Assembly (NCBI GenBank): GCA_964492615.1
Contig: CAZBKZ010000009.1
Location: forward strand, 16,233-80,232
DNA: 64,000 nt
Direction of reading: 5' to 3'
Source: JAABTH01 sp964492615
GTDB lineage: Bacteria; Bacillota; Dethiobacteria; DTU022
Part shown: in pieces, positions 43,590 through 52,944 of the stretch
Numbering within the stretch: position 1 is the stretch's first letter
Layout: every line of letters starts with the position of its first letter
Position numbers and translations under genes: made by a program
Notes under the pieces: generated by a model
What the model saw: the letters and a program-made list of their open reading frames with translations, nothing else
Told to the model about the DNA's origin: nothing
Databases searched by the model: none

Positions 43590-43767
43590 CTGAACCTCTC
43601 CTTCCATATAAACAATTACCATGCTAACTTTTATATTCTTAATTCAATTATTGCAGTTATATTCCTGCCTGGGCAGGGGTTGTAAGAGCAGAGGCAATAA
43701 GTTAAAATATTATGGTTAGTATTGGGACAATTTGAACCTTATATCAACTTAGATAGCGAGGACAACA

Positions 43768-45489
43768 ATGAGCAATATAAACGAAAATAACCCACAAGAC
43801 CTGTTGACATATATGGAAATAGCAGCGTCTAAAGGCAAATCAATAACTTTTGTCGGTTCCGCTTCAGGGGGCGATCAGCCCCATACCGTTAAGTGGGAAG
43901 AACTCCACCAGGAAGCCCGTGCTTTTGCTGCAGTTTTACAGGCAAGGGGAATTAAACCGGGCGACCATGTTGCGGTTCTGGGATTAACCAGCCGGCCTCT
44001 CGTAACCGCCATACAGGCAGTATGGCTGGCAGGAGCCTGCATAGTTGTAGTACCTATCCCCATGCGCATGAATTCAATCGGGGAATTCATCAATCAAACC
44101 AGGGCTCACCTGACCAGCAGCGATGCTGCGGCATTAATTATTGACCCCGGTATGGCATCATTTTATGAACCCCGTGAAGGTGACCCTCCCGTGATCACCC
44201 TGGACGATTTGAAGCAGGATGCAAGTAAAACTGGAGCAGACTGTTACCAAGATATTGAAAGAAATCCAGACCGGTTGGCAATATTACAGTTTACCTCCGG
44301 CAGCACATCTGCTCCAAAAGGGGTAATGCTACCTCACCGGGTGGTCTGCGCTAACATAAGCGCCATGGATCAAAAAGTTAATCTGGATGTAAACAATGAC
44401 GTTATGGTCTCCTGGCTGCCCCTGTATCACGACATGGGCCTGATTGGCATACTGACCACAGCCATGTTTAAAGGGTGCTCACTGATTCTTTCTTCGCCCC
44501 AGGATTTTTTAAATAACCCTGCCAACTGGATGCGTTGGATGTCGGAATACGGGGGAACTATTACTGCAGGGCCGAATTTTTCTTACATACTGGCAACCAG
44601 GTCTTTAAAAAGGATGTGCAGCAGCGGTGAAATCCTTGATTTGAGCCGGGTTAGATTGGCATTAAATGGAGCCGAACCGGTAGAACCTGACGCTGTTGAG
44701 AATTTTGTTGCTGCAGCCAGGAAACACGGATTCAGGCCCGGAGCAGAGTTTTGTGCCTTTGGCATGGCCGAAGTAACCATAGGAGGAACTTTTCCACCGG
44801 TTATGCGCGGCATGGTTTGTGATATGGTAGACCCTGATTTACTGGAAAACGAAAAAATTGCCCGCAAACCTTCAATAGGGAAAAAGGCAAAACGACTGCC
44901 TCTGCTGGGCAGCCCACTCCCGGGGCTGGAAATGCGTATTTGCGACCCCGAGTGTGAACATGAGCTGGGGTTGAGGCAGGTTGGGGAACTTCAAATCAAG
45001 GGCAGCTCGGTAACAACAGGTTATTATAAACAACCGGAGGAAAGCGAAAAACTTTTAAAAGACGGTTGGTTGCGCACAGGTGACCTTGGATATTTTGTTA
45101 AGGATCCCGAAGGAGGACCCGACGAACTGGTTATCTGCGGGCGGCTGAAAGATGTAATAATTATTGCCGGGAGGAATATATACCCACAGGATATAGAAAG
45201 GGCGGCCGGTTCAGTCGAAGGAGTCAGACCCGGCAATGTAATAGCCTTCGGCATCGGCAGCAGCCGCGGTAAAGAATCTATTGTTGTTGTAGCCGAAGTA
45301 AAAAACAGTGACTTTGCTTCTATTAAACATAACATTCGCTTTCGGGTCCTGTCTGCCTGTGGAGTTACTCCAAAAGAGATTGTACTGGTTAAAAAAGGAA
45401 CCCTGCCAAAAACCAGCTCCGGTAAACTACAACGTAGCCTTTGCCGTGAGCAGTTCAGAAGTAACAAGCTGGAACCGGCTGAAATATAG
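43768..45489 (+). CDS. Fatty-acyl-AMP ligase-like adenylate-forming enzyme
   Basis: 573 aa ANL-superfamily protein. The P-loop-like motif FTSGSTSAPKGVMLPH (~195), the LPLYHDMGLIG and LALNGAEPVEPDAVE / FGMAEVT blocks, GWLRTGDLGY and the terminal catalytic lysine in KTSSGKLQR are clear. NGAEPV and HDMGLIG point to the FAAL branch, which makes acyl-adenylates for transfer to a carrier protein or other acceptor instead of CoA. No carrier protein or polyketide synthase lies nearby. Divergent from the glycyl-radical operon with 178 bases between the starts, so the two may share control. Confidence 0.85.
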   Translation: MSNINENNPQDLLTYMEIAASKGKSITFVGSASGGDQPHTVKWEELHQEARAFAAVLQARGIKPGDHVAVLGLTSRPLVTAIQAVWLAGACIVVVPIPMRMNSIGEFINQTRAHLTSSDAAALIIDPGMASFYEPREGDPPVITLDDLKQDASKTGADCYQDIERNPDRLAILQFTSGSTSAPKGVMLPHRVVCANISAMDQKVNLDVNNDVMVSWLPLYHDMGLIGILTTAMFKGCSLILSSPQDFLNNPANWMRWMSEYGGTITAGPNFSYILATRSLKRMCSSGEILDLSRVRLALNGAEPVEPDAVENFVAAARKHGFRPGAEFCAFGMAEVTIGGTFPPVMRGMVCDMVDPDLLENEKIARKPSIGKKAKRLPLLGSPLPGLEMRICDPECEHELGLRQVGELQIKGSSVTTGYYKQPEESEKLLKDGWLRTGDLGYFVKDPEGGPDELVICGRLKDVIIIAGRNIYPQDIERAAGSVEGVRPGNVIAFGIGSSRGKESIVVVAEVKNSDFASIKHNIRFRVLSACGVTPKEIVLVKKGTLPKTSSGKLQRSLCREQFRSNKLEPAEI

Positions 45490-45547
45490 AGCAACCGGAC
45501 AGCTTTTCTGTTCGATAAAAAAGTGCCATTAAATAAGGAGGTAAATG

Positions 45548-46069
45548 ATGAATAAAAAACCTGTCGTAATAATCGAAATGGATAGAAGCGGTAAAATTAT
45601 AATTGAATTGGATCCGGAAAATGCTCCAAACACTGTTAGAAACTTTATTACGCTAACTGAATCAGGTTATTACAACGGCCTTATATTTCACCGGGTTATT
45701 CCAGGTTTCATGATCCAGGGTGGTTGTCCGGAGGGATTTGGAACAGGCGGGCCGGGCTATGCTATTAAAGGAGAATTCTCAGCCAATGGCCATAAAAATG
45801 AAATTAAACACAAAAGGGGCGTAGTATCAATGGCCAGGTCTCAGCATAATGATTCAGCTGGATCGCAGTTTTTTATCATGGTCAAACCAGCGCCGCACCT
45901 GAATGGCCAGTATGCTGCTTTTGGCCGGGTAACCGAGGGGATGGAGATTGTAGATAATATTGTCTCCGCTGCAACAGATCCACGTGACAAGCCGATCGAA
46001 GACCAGCGTATCAAGAAAATATCTGTTGAAAAGTTTGGTGTTGAATATGAGGCTCCGGAAAAAATTTAA
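45548..46069 (+). CDS. Cyclophilin-type peptidyl-prolyl isomerase
   Basis: 173 aa. FHRVIPGFMIQGG (catalytic Arg and Phe), GSQFFIM and HLNGQYAAFGRV show an intact single-domain cyclophilin without signal peptide, so a cytoplasmic folding catalyst. The second of two adjacent ATGs (45548) is six bases behind AGGAGG and is preferred. Its stop TAA overlaps the stop of the convergent HD-GYP gene on the other strand (bases 46066-46069, TTAA). Confidence 0.93.
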   Translation: MNKKPVVIIEMDRSGKIIIELDPENAPNTVRNFITLTESGYYNGLIFHRVIPGFMIQGGCPEGFGTGGPGYAIKGEFSANGHKNEIKHKRGVVSMARSQHNDSAGSQFFIMVKPAPHLNGQYAAFGRVTEGMEIVDNIVSAATDPRDKPIEDQRIKKISVEKFGVEYEAPEKI

Positions 46070-47160
46070 GCAAGGATAGAATCATCAGCAACACCTGCAA
46101 CTGACATATAGTCATTTCTTGCCAGATCAAGATCATACGGTGCCGGGTGAGGAGTGAAGTCTTTCTTAAAGAGCATCCTGACCACCGGTTGGTAGGCATA
46201 GCCTACTCTATTGGAAACTACAAGACCGCTTTCCCCATTGTTTAAGGTAACAAATGAACCTAAGGGATAAGCGGCAACAACAGCCATTAGAGCATCGATA
46301 ATTTCCGGATCAAAATAATCACCACTCCACGATTGCATCATACCAACTGCTTCATGGGCCTGATAAGCTCCGCGGTAAGACTTATCTGATGTTATTGCAT
46401 CGAAGACATCGGCCACAGCCACAATCCGGGCCAGGGCACTTATCTCCTTCCCCTTTAACCCCCGGGGATAACCCTGCCCCAGGCTCCGCTCATGGTGCTG
46501 AAGGATAATTTCTGCCACTCTTTCTGAAAAAAGCTTTGTTTTTCTAAATAAACCATAACCAAAGCGGGCGTGCTCCCTGACAGCTTCGAATTCTTTTTCG
46601 GTTAAACTGCCGGGCTTATGTAAAATCATCCTGGGGATACTGATATAACCAATATCATGAAGAAAAGCCCCTGTAGCTATCAGTTTCAGGGTATTCATGT
46701 CATAGTTCATCCTGGAAGCGATCAGGACTGAGATAAGGCTGCAGTTAACACTATGGGCAAACAGGTACCCGGCATAAGCACGTAAGTCACTGATCTGAAT
46801 TACCGGGTTTCTATTATTCAGAAGTTCTTTGATCATTTTTTCCACAAAACTTTTAATATCTTTTTCCCTGCTATCGATTACTTTAGGATTTGGAGCCGGA
46901 CTATCCAGATCCCTGATCAATCCTGCAATTAAGGCCTGGCCCTCACTGCGTGTTTCACTGCTTATTAACTCTTTAAAGACAGATCCGGACATTCGTGAAT
47001 CATTAATATATAAATAGTCAATACCCATCTGTTTTAAATAATAGATATGTCTCGGGTTTATCTCCACATCCGTTTTCAAAAGAACCTGGCCTAAAAAACC
47101 AAGAACAGTTTTTTTATTGATCATCCCCGGTTCAACTTTACTAATATCTACCTTTCGCAT
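46066..47160 (-). CDS. HD-GYP domain protein (c-di-GMP phosphodiesterase-like)
   Basis: 364 aa. The N-terminal ~110 residues are a family-specific domain (KTVLGFLGQVLLKTDVEINPRHIYYLKQMGIDYLYI); the HD-GYP part follows (~125-290) with HDIGYISIP, EHARFGYGLF, ILQHHERSLGQGYPRG and ADVFDAITSDKSYR. All metal-ligand histidines and the GYP triplet are present, so hydrolysis of cyclic di-GMP is likely. It resembles the gene at 49157 closely in layout (shared text around FGFSGQVLL / FGFLGQVLL), so the two are paralogues. ATG 47160 follows AAGGAGACTGG. Confidence 0.88.
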   Translation of the reverse strand: MRKVDISKVEPGMINKKTVLGFLGQVLLKTDVEINPRHIYYLKQMGIDYLYINDSRMSGSVFKELISSETRSEGQALIAGLIRDLDSPAPNPKVIDSREKDIKSFVEKMIKELLNNRNPVIQISDLRAYAGYLFAHSVNCSLISVLIASRMNYDMNTLKLIATGAFLHDIGYISIPRMILHKPGSLTEKEFEAVREHARFGYGLFRKTKLFSERVAEIILQHHERSLGQGYPRGLKGKEISALARIVAVADVFDAITSDKSYRGAYQAHEAVGMMQSWSGDYFDPEIIDALMAVVAAYPLGSFVTLNNGESGLVVSNRVGYAYQPVVRMLFKKDFTPHPAPYDLDLARNDYMSVAGVADDSILA

Positions 47161-47302
47161 ACTCCAGTCTCCTTAAATGTTGACCATAAACAGATAAACC
47201 ATACCAATTACCGGCCAGGATATGGATCCATGATATCACATACGGCAAAACCAAAAAATTCTATATGGCGATTTTAAATGGGGTTTTATCAGGCAAAACC
47301 TG

Positions 47303-49126
47303 TCAATCTTTTGGGATAAAACTTTCTTCGAGTACCGATAAGAACACAGTAACCAATTCCGGATCGAACTGGGTTCCAGCGCAGCTCTGTATTTCTTCAA
47401 CAGCTTCATCAATTAACCTGGCAGAACGATAAGGTCTTTCATTTGTCATAGCATCAAAAGCATCGGCAATTGCCAGAATACGACACTCTATCGGTATTTC
47501 TTTGCCAACCAGGCCGAGGGGATAACCGGAACCATCCCAGCGTTTATGGTGTTTAAGAATTAAATCGGCAATTCCGTATAAATCGGCTGAAGCAGATGCA
47601 ATACGATGTCCTTTTTCGGGATGTTTTCTCATTATTTTCCATTCATCATCGGTAAGCGGGCCTTCCTTATAGAGGATTTCATCCGGTATGCCAACCTTCC
47701 CCAGATCATGGACCTGTGCCAGTAAAACAAGGCGTCCCAGCTGCCTTTGAGGCAGGTTTATTTTTTTCCCGATCATACTGCACAACTCTTCCAGGCGGTT
47801 TGCGTGACCTGCCGTAATGAAATCTCTTTCAGCCAGAGCAGCCATCAATGATTTTATTATCTGAGATTTAGCCCCGGCGCCTGTATGAAGTTTATCAATG
47901 TACATGAGATCATCAGCTTCACGATATAGCTCCAGCAGGGATACATTTCCTTTTTCTGCTGTAGATATGCCCAGCGATACGCTTAAGGGCAAATCATCGT
48001 TACTACTATTATATTCTTCAAGTGATTTTTTAATTCGATCGACAATAACTGCTCCTATTTCCTTGCCGGCGTTAGAAAGAATTACAGCAAATTCATCCCC
48101 GCCAACCCGGGCCAGGAGATCAGTACGGCGCAGCGATTTTTTTATTATATCGGCACAGGTTAAAAGCATTTTATTGCCATGCTCGTGACCCAGTGTATCG
48201 TTGATCAGTTTTAAACCATCCAGGTCGGCAGCGATAATGGTTACCGGGTAAGAAACCTCATTGCCGGGGCGATTCAGTTCACGATCAAAATAAGCGCGAT
48301 TGAAAAGCCCCGTCAACTGATCATGCACACTAAAATATTCAAGCTTTTCTTCGTACATTTTTCTGTCTGTAATATCACTGGCAACCATCACCAACCCATT
48401 CACTTCGCCGCGAATGTTCCTGAGTGGAGCCATTGAAAACTCAATATCAACCCTCTCACCATTATGACAGGTACAGGGATGGTCAATCCTGTAGAAAGAT
48501 TTACCCTGCAGTGCCTGCAGAGCAAAACCTGAAACATTTTGTCTGTCGTTGTCAAGAAACATCCCGATATTTTTCCCGATCACTTCTTTTTCCGGCCATC
48601 CCAAGAGGCTTTCTGCAGCAGAGCTCCAACTTTTTATTTTCAGATTTCCGTCAAGAGCTATGACTGCAACCGGAGATGCATGTATCAAAGCCCTGTACAT
48701 TTCTTTCGTTTCTTGCAGTGCCGCTATGTTCTGCTTGTGAACTGTGAGATCTGTACCGGTTAAAACATATAGGGTATCAGTATTTTCGGGCATTTTGAGG
48801 TAATTATAGTCCCAGAGGATACTGCAAATTTTACCGTCCTTCTGAATCAACTGTGTTTCGATACGGAAAGGCAACGCTGAAAGATCCAGAGAATCAAAAA
48901 AAGCCTTGTAAAGTTCAACTTCTTCAGGATGACAGAATATTTCCCAGAAATATTTATCTCTTGCTTCAGTCAGGTTAATCCCACTGATTCTTTCAGAAGC
49001 ACTATTGATACGAATAATTCTACCCTTGGCATTTAAAAGAACGATTAAACAGTTTACAACATCGCTGGCGGCAACCAGCAACTCAAGTTCATTTTGTTGT
49101 TTATTGCTTTTCCTGTCGTTAACCAC
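47303..49126 (-). CDS. PAS-PAS-GGDEF-HD-GYP multidomain signalling protein
   Basis: 607 aa. Two PAS domains (~15-130 and ~137-255), GGDEF (~262-425) and HD-GYP (~430-600). The cyclase site is intact (ARVGGDEFA), with an inhibitory RRTD five residues ahead; the HD-GYP part has HDLGKVGIP, HPEKGHRI and HHKRWDGSGYP. Both synthesis and breakdown of c-di-GMP are thus possible in one soluble protein; PAS domains may sense redox or small ligands. No membrane helices are seen. GTG 49126 follows AGGTG at twelve bases. Flanked by the two short HD-GYP paralogues on the same strand. Confidence 0.9.
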   Translation of the reverse strand: MVNDRKSNKQQNELELLVAASDVVNCLIVLLNAKGRIIRINSASERISGINLTEARDKYFWEIFCHPEEVELYKAFFDSLDLSALPFRIETQLIQKDGKICSILWDYNYLKMPENTDTLYVLTGTDLTVHKQNIAALQETKEMYRALIHASPVAVIALDGNLKIKSWSSAAESLLGWPEKEVIGKNIGMFLDNDRQNVSGFALQALQGKSFYRIDHPCTCHNGERVDIEFSMAPLRNIRGEVNGLVMVASDITDRKMYEEKLEYFSVHDQLTGLFNRAYFDRELNRPGNEVSYPVTIIAADLDGLKLINDTLGHEHGNKMLLTCADIIKKSLRRTDLLARVGGDEFAVILSNAGKEIGAVIVDRIKKSLEEYNSSNDDLPLSVSLGISTAEKGNVSLLELYREADDLMYIDKLHTGAGAKSQIIKSLMAALAERDFITAGHANRLEELCSMIGKKINLPQRQLGRLVLLAQVHDLGKVGIPDEILYKEGPLTDDEWKIMRKHPEKGHRIASASADLYGIADLILKHHKRWDGSGYPLGLVGKEIPIECRILAIADAFDAMTNERPYRSARLIDEAVEEIQSCAGTQFDPELVTVFLSVLEESFIPKD

Positions 49127-49156
49127 GATTTCTATTCACCTGTGCCTCTTAATATG

Positions 49157-50260
49157 TCAGTGCAATTCTGAAGTTGGCACCTCTATTACTTTAACAACGG
49201 CCAGATCCAAAGCACCGGTCAAATCTAAATCATATGGGTTCGGGTGCAACGCCATATCTTCACCCTTGTAAATTATCCTCACTACCGGCCTGAGAGCATA
49301 ACCCGGTGTATTGGCAATAACAAAGCCGCTTTCTCCGTTGCTCAGGAACACATGAGTTCCTGCCGGGTAAGCAGCAATATTAGAAAGGAAGTGCCTGAGA
49401 TAATCAAGGTGAAAATAATCTCCGCCCCAGGACATCAGCATTTCAATTGCCTGGTGGGTTCGATAAGCTTTGCGGTTAGGTTTATCTGAGGTAAGCGCGT
49501 CAAATACATCAGCAATTGCCAACAGGTGAGCGGCATCACTAATCGCTCCATTACCCAACCCTTTTGGGTAACCCTGACCGCGATAGCGCTCGTGATGCTG
49601 AAGAATAATTTTTCCTGCTTCCGGAGAATAAAGGGGAAATTTTTTAAATAGCTCAAACCCGTATGAAGGATGCTGAATTACCATTTCAAACTCATCGCTG
49701 GTTAATTCACCCTTTTTATTGATTACAGCAGGTGGAACTGCAACCATGCCCATATCATGAAGAATAGCCCCAAGGGCTATCTCTTTTAATTCTTCCCTGT
49801 TATAATTCAACTTTGCCGCCATCAGGGTAGTTATAACGGCACAATTAACCGAGTGGGCAAAAAGATAACCGTCAATTGAGCGTATGTCGGCAAGCTGAAC
49901 AACAATATCTTTATTAGCAACTATTTCATCAATTATTCTTTCCACAAGATTTATTATTTCCTGATCTTTAATATTGATTCCCTTGTTGTTGGCACTGGGG
50001 GAATCGACATTTTTGATAATTTGCGAAACTAAAACCCTGCTTTCATTGCGCAGTTCGTCGCTGAGAGTGTCTTTAATATTAACATCTCCCATGCGCTGAT
50101 CGCAAATATAAAGGGTTTTTATTCCGATTTGTTTAAGATAAAATATATGCTGCGGTTTAATTGCCACACCCGAGTTAAGAAGAACCTGTCCTGAAAAACC
50201 AAAGACGGGCTTCCCGGTTACCATCCCGGGTTGAGCAAGATCGGTGGATATTCTTCTCAT
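49157..50260 (-). CDS. HD-GYP domain protein (paralogue)
   Basis: 367 aa with the same layout as the 46066 gene: N-terminal KPVFGFSGQVLLNSGVAIKPQHIFYLKQIGIKTLYI, then HDMGMVAVP, HPSYGFELF, HHERYRGQGYPKG and ADVFDALTSDKPNRK. The catalytic HD and GYP motifs are intact. It ends 30 bases before the PAS-GGDEF-HD-GYP gene, so both are probably one transcript. ATG 50260 follows AGGGAG. Confidence 0.88.
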   Translation of the reverse strand: MRRISTDLAQPGMVTGKPVFGFSGQVLLNSGVAIKPQHIFYLKQIGIKTLYICDQRMGDVNIKDTLSDELRNESRVLVSQIIKNVDSPSANNKGINIKDQEIINLVERIIDEIVANKDIVVQLADIRSIDGYLFAHSVNCAVITTLMAAKLNYNREELKEIALGAILHDMGMVAVPPAVINKKGELTSDEFEMVIQHPSYGFELFKKFPLYSPEAGKIILQHHERYRGQGYPKGLGNGAISDAAHLLAIADVFDALTSDKPNRKAYRTHQAIEMLMSWGGDYFHLDYLRHFLSNIAAYPAGTHVFLSNGESGFVIANTPGYALRPVVRIIYKGEDMALHPNPYDLDLTGALDLAVVKVIEVPTSELH

Positions 50261-50443
50261 CGTTAATCTCCCTGAATAAATAATACTTCAATAGAATTTG
50301 AGTGTTATTTATGCTCTGTCTCTCTGCTACCCTCTAATTCTATGTTAAAATGTATATCCCTGCCTATTATGGATAATATTTTTCATCTTACTATATAAGT
50401 TTACAATTTGCAAATAGTCTCACTTATTCGATTTAATTTTTTC

Positions 50444-50470
50444 TTAATAATAGCTAATAATTGTCGATAT
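50444..50470 (+). promoter_or_regulatory. Sigma-D (sigma-28)-like promoter before yjfB-like gene
   Basis: TTAA (50444-50447), 15-base spacer, GTCGATAT (50463-50470) matches the flagellar sigma consensus TAAA-N15-GCCGATAT at all but two positions. It lies about 40 bases before the YjfB-like gene. The rest of the 250-base gap upstream shows nothing recognisable. Confidence 0.5.
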
Positions 50471-50511
50471 CTACATTAGGCTCTTAACAAAGAAAAGGAG
50501 GTAAATGAATT

Positions 50512-50700
50512 ATGATTCAAAGCATAGCCTCCATGGCCGTACAAATGCAGCAGGAAAACCTGGAAGCAGAAGTGGCAGTAAGAACAGCTCAAAAAGTTCT
50601 CGACACTGCCAGACTACAGGGAGAAGCCCTGGTGGATATGATTGATATGCAGAGTGAAATATACTCACACCTCGGCAAAAATATCAGCACCCTGGCCTGA
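50512..50700 (+). CDS. YjfB-like putative motility protein
   Basis: 62 aa, almost entirely helical: IQSIASMAVQMQQENLEAEVAVRTAQKVLDTARLQGEALVDMI. Length and text match the YjfB family, small proteins often transcribed by the flagellar sigma factor. Ribosome site AGGAGG stands before ATG 50512, a sigma-D-like promoter ahead of it and a terminator behind, so it is a complete one-gene unit. The function in motility is only assumed from family and promoter. Confidence 0.8.
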   Translation: MIQSIASMAVQMQQENLEAEVAVRTAQKVLDTARLQGEALVDMIDMQSEIYSHLGKNISTLA

Positions 50701-50733
50701 TGCGCACTGTTCACTGCTGTATGTTCAATGCCT

Positions 50734-50763
50734 ATCTCCGCAGGAAGTTGCGGAGATTTTTTT
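50734..50763 (+). terminator. Terminator after yjfB-like gene
   Basis: ATCTCCGC (50734-50741) pairs with GCGGAGAT (50750-50757) over an eight-base loop and is followed by a run of T (50758-50763). Confidence 0.85.
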
Positions 50764-50884
50764 ATTGACGCCATGTCCCTTTTGAGCTATATTTAATATT
50801 AATTTAAATATTTGGTAATGAAAAAAATCATTGGACAGCTATGGTATTTTTCAGACATATACAAGACCACAGCGAGGAACGCAG

Positions 50885-51106
50885 ATGAATTTTGTATTAA
50901 TCAACGAAGAACGCTGCAAAGGTTGTGGCTACTGCATTCTAGCCTGCAACAGCGATTGCCTTTCCATCGGGGAAAGTAATCGAAATAAAAACGGATACAG
51001 CTATGTTGTTTTTCACAAGGAAAATAGATGTAAAGGCTGTGCTATGTGCGCCCGGGTCTGCCCTGATGCTGCCCTGGAAATTTACTGCAGAGAGGAGCAA
51101 ATTTGA
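50885..51106 (+). CDS. 2[4Fe-4S] ferredoxin subunit of 2-oxoacid oxidoreductase (delta)
   Basis: 73 aa with two cluster motifs, CKGCGYCILAC and CKGCAMCARVCP, spaced as in PorD/VorD/KorD subunits. It passes electrons from the TPP site to free ferredoxin. ATG 50885 follows GCGAGGAAC. Its stop overlaps the TTG start of the alpha subunit (TTGA), so translation is coupled. First gene of a four-gene operon. Confidence 0.9.
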   Translation: MNFVLINEERCKGCGYCILACNSDCLSIGESNRNKNGYSYVVFHKENRCKGCAMCARVCPDAALEIYCREEQI

Positions 51107-52173
51107 TCAACGAAAAAGAATTGCTTAAAGGCAATGTCGCTCTCGCCCGTGGTGCAATAGATGCCGGATGCCGTCATTATTTTGGTTACCCTATAACCCC
51201 GCAGAATGATATACCCGAATACCTGTCAGCAGCACTTCCAAAAATTGGAGGAGTTTTTTTGCAGGCTGAAAGCGAGCTTGCCGCAATCAATATGGTCATG
51301 GGAGCTGCAGCTGCCGGCAGGATGGCAATGACCTCTTCTTCAGGCCCCGGGATCTCACTTATGCAGGAAGGCTTATCATATATGGCCGGTTCGGAGCTGC
51401 CAGCCCTAATCGTTAATATTTCCCGCAGCGGCCCGGGTCTCGGCGGTATTGCACCCACCCAGGGAGACTATTTTCAGGCAACACGCGGCGGAGGACATGG
51501 AGATTATCGCCTTATTGTTTTAGCACCTAACTCTGTCCAGGAAATGTATTCACTGGCAGGTGCAGCTTTTAAACTTGCCATTAAATACCGTAACCCTGTA
51601 ATGATCCTTGGCGATGCAATTCTGGGCCAGATGAAAGAACCGGTACTGGTATCAGCTGAAACTATACAGCCATATGATCAATCCCGGGCCCTGACAGGTG
51701 CTCATAATCGACCTGCCAGGCTGATTAAATCGCTCTATCTTGCCGACGGCGAAATGGAAGCTCATAACTGGAAACTTAACGACAAGTACAATCTTATAAA
51801 ATATAATGAAGTAAGAGTTGAGTTAGATTGCCCCGACGATTGCAGCCTTGCTGTTGTAGCTTTTGGTTCCTGCAGCCGCATTGTCCGCACTGCAGTGGAA
51901 AAGATCCGGGATCTCGGCTTTAATATAGGACTCATTCGTCCAATCACTTTATTTCCTTTTCCGGAAAAAGAAATCCAGGCTATAGTTAAGTCCACGCCAA
52001 CCTTACTGGTAGTTGAAATGAACACAGGACAAATGGTTGATGATATACGTCTGGCCAGCAGCGGAGAAGGCGAGATCTTTTTTACAGGATACCCGGGAGG
52101 AACTGTTCCCACTCCAGAACAAATTGAAAATAAGATTAAAGAAATACTAAGAATTAAAGGAGAAGTTAAATGA
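51103..52173 (+). CDS. 2-oxoacid:ferredoxin oxidoreductase, alpha subunit
   Basis: 356 aa. ALARGAIDAGCRHYFGYPITPQNDIPEYL, then LQAESELAAINMVMGAAAAG and TSSSGPGISLMQEGLSYMAGSELPAL define the VorB/KorA-type alpha subunit; a C-terminal swivel domain follows (~235-350, LAVVAFGSCSRIVRTAVEK). Without a fused gamma domain, unlike the korA gene at 2618. TTG 51103 is the start, behind AGAGGAGC. Four-subunit organisation is typical of 2-oxoisovalerate or 2-oxoglutarate enzymes; the substrate remains open. Confidence 0.92.
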   Translation: MINEKELLKGNVALARGAIDAGCRHYFGYPITPQNDIPEYLSAALPKIGGVFLQAESELAAINMVMGAAAAGRMAMTSSSGPGISLMQEGLSYMAGSELPALIVNISRSGPGLGGIAPTQGDYFQATRGGGHGDYRLIVLAPNSVQEMYSLAGAAFKLAIKYRNPVMILGDAILGQMKEPVLVSAETIQPYDQSRALTGAHNRPARLIKSLYLADGEMEAHNWKLNDKYNLIKYNEVRVELDCPDDCSLAVVAFGSCSRIVRTAVEKIRDLGFNIGLIRPITLFPFPEKEIQAIVKSTPTLLVVEMNTGQMVDDIRLASSGEGEIFFTGYPGGTVPTPEQIENKIKEILRIKGEVK

Positions 52174-52922
52174 AAAACGTAAAAGATAGAATAATTTATG
52201 CTTCTCCCCGATCTTTAAAAGACAACCTGTTCCATTTCTGTCCAGGTTGTCACCACGGCCTGGCTCACCAGCTGGTTGCCCGGACAATTGATGAATTGAG
52301 CCTGCAAGAAAATGTTGTAGGAGTTATCGGCGTAGGCTGTGGGGTTTTTCTATACGATTACATAAACATTGATTGCTGCGAAGCTCCCCACGGAAGGGCC
52401 CCGGCCGTTGCAACAGGAATCAAGAGGGCAATTCCCGGTCTGGCAGTTTTCACTTACCAGGGTGATGGAGATCTTGCTGCGATTGGGACCAGTGAAATTT
52501 TTCATGCTGCCAACAGGGGAGAAATGATAACAGTTATTTTCATAAACAACGGCATCTATGGCATGACCGGGGGGCAAATGGCCCCGACAACATTACCCGA
52601 TCAAAAAACTACAACAACACCATTCGGCCGACAGCCTGAAAAAGAAGGGTATCCCCTGAAAATGGCTGAATTACTGGCTTCACTTGAAGGGACTGCCTTT
52701 TCAGCCAGGGCATCGCTCCATAATGTCAGGGAAGTCAGAAAAGCTAAACTGGCAATAAAACGGGCTTTTCAAGCCCCGTTAAAAAACAAAGGCCTGGGAA
52801 TGGTTGAACTGCTGTCAGCATGTCCGACAAACTGGCAGCTTTCTCCCGATAAATCGCTAGCGCATATTGCTGATAAAATGATCCCGGCCTTCCCGTTGGG
52901 AACATTCAAAGATACACTATGA
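52170..52922 (+). CDS. 2-oxoacid:ferredoxin oxidoreductase, beta (TPP) subunit
   Basis: 250 aa. FCPGCHHGLAHQLV at the N-terminus and the TPP motif YQGDGDLAAIGTSE ... INNGIYGMTGGQMAPTT identify the beta subunit. Catalytic partner of the preceding alpha gene, whose stop it overlaps as ATGA. The C-terminal part (MVELLSACPTNWQLSP) is the usual VorA/KorB ending. Confidence 0.92.
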   Translation: MKNVKDRIIYASPRSLKDNLFHFCPGCHHGLAHQLVARTIDELSLQENVVGVIGVGCGVFLYDYINIDCCEAPHGRAPAVATGIKRAIPGLAVFTYQGDGDLAAIGTSEIFHAANRGEMITVIFINNGIYGMTGGQMAPTTLPDQKTTTTPFGRQPEKEGYPLKMAELLASLEGTAFSARASLHNVREVRKAKLAIKRAFQAPLKNKGLGMVELLSACPTNWQLSPDKSLAHIADKMIPAFPLGTFKDTL

Positions 52923-52944
52923 TTCTTGTGAGGGAAGTGATCAC

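Noticed and set aside
50830..50885. Longer N-terminus for the ferredoxin subunit from an upstream ATG
   Set aside because: The extra 18 residues are not ferredoxin-like, and the ATG at 50885 has its own ribosome site.
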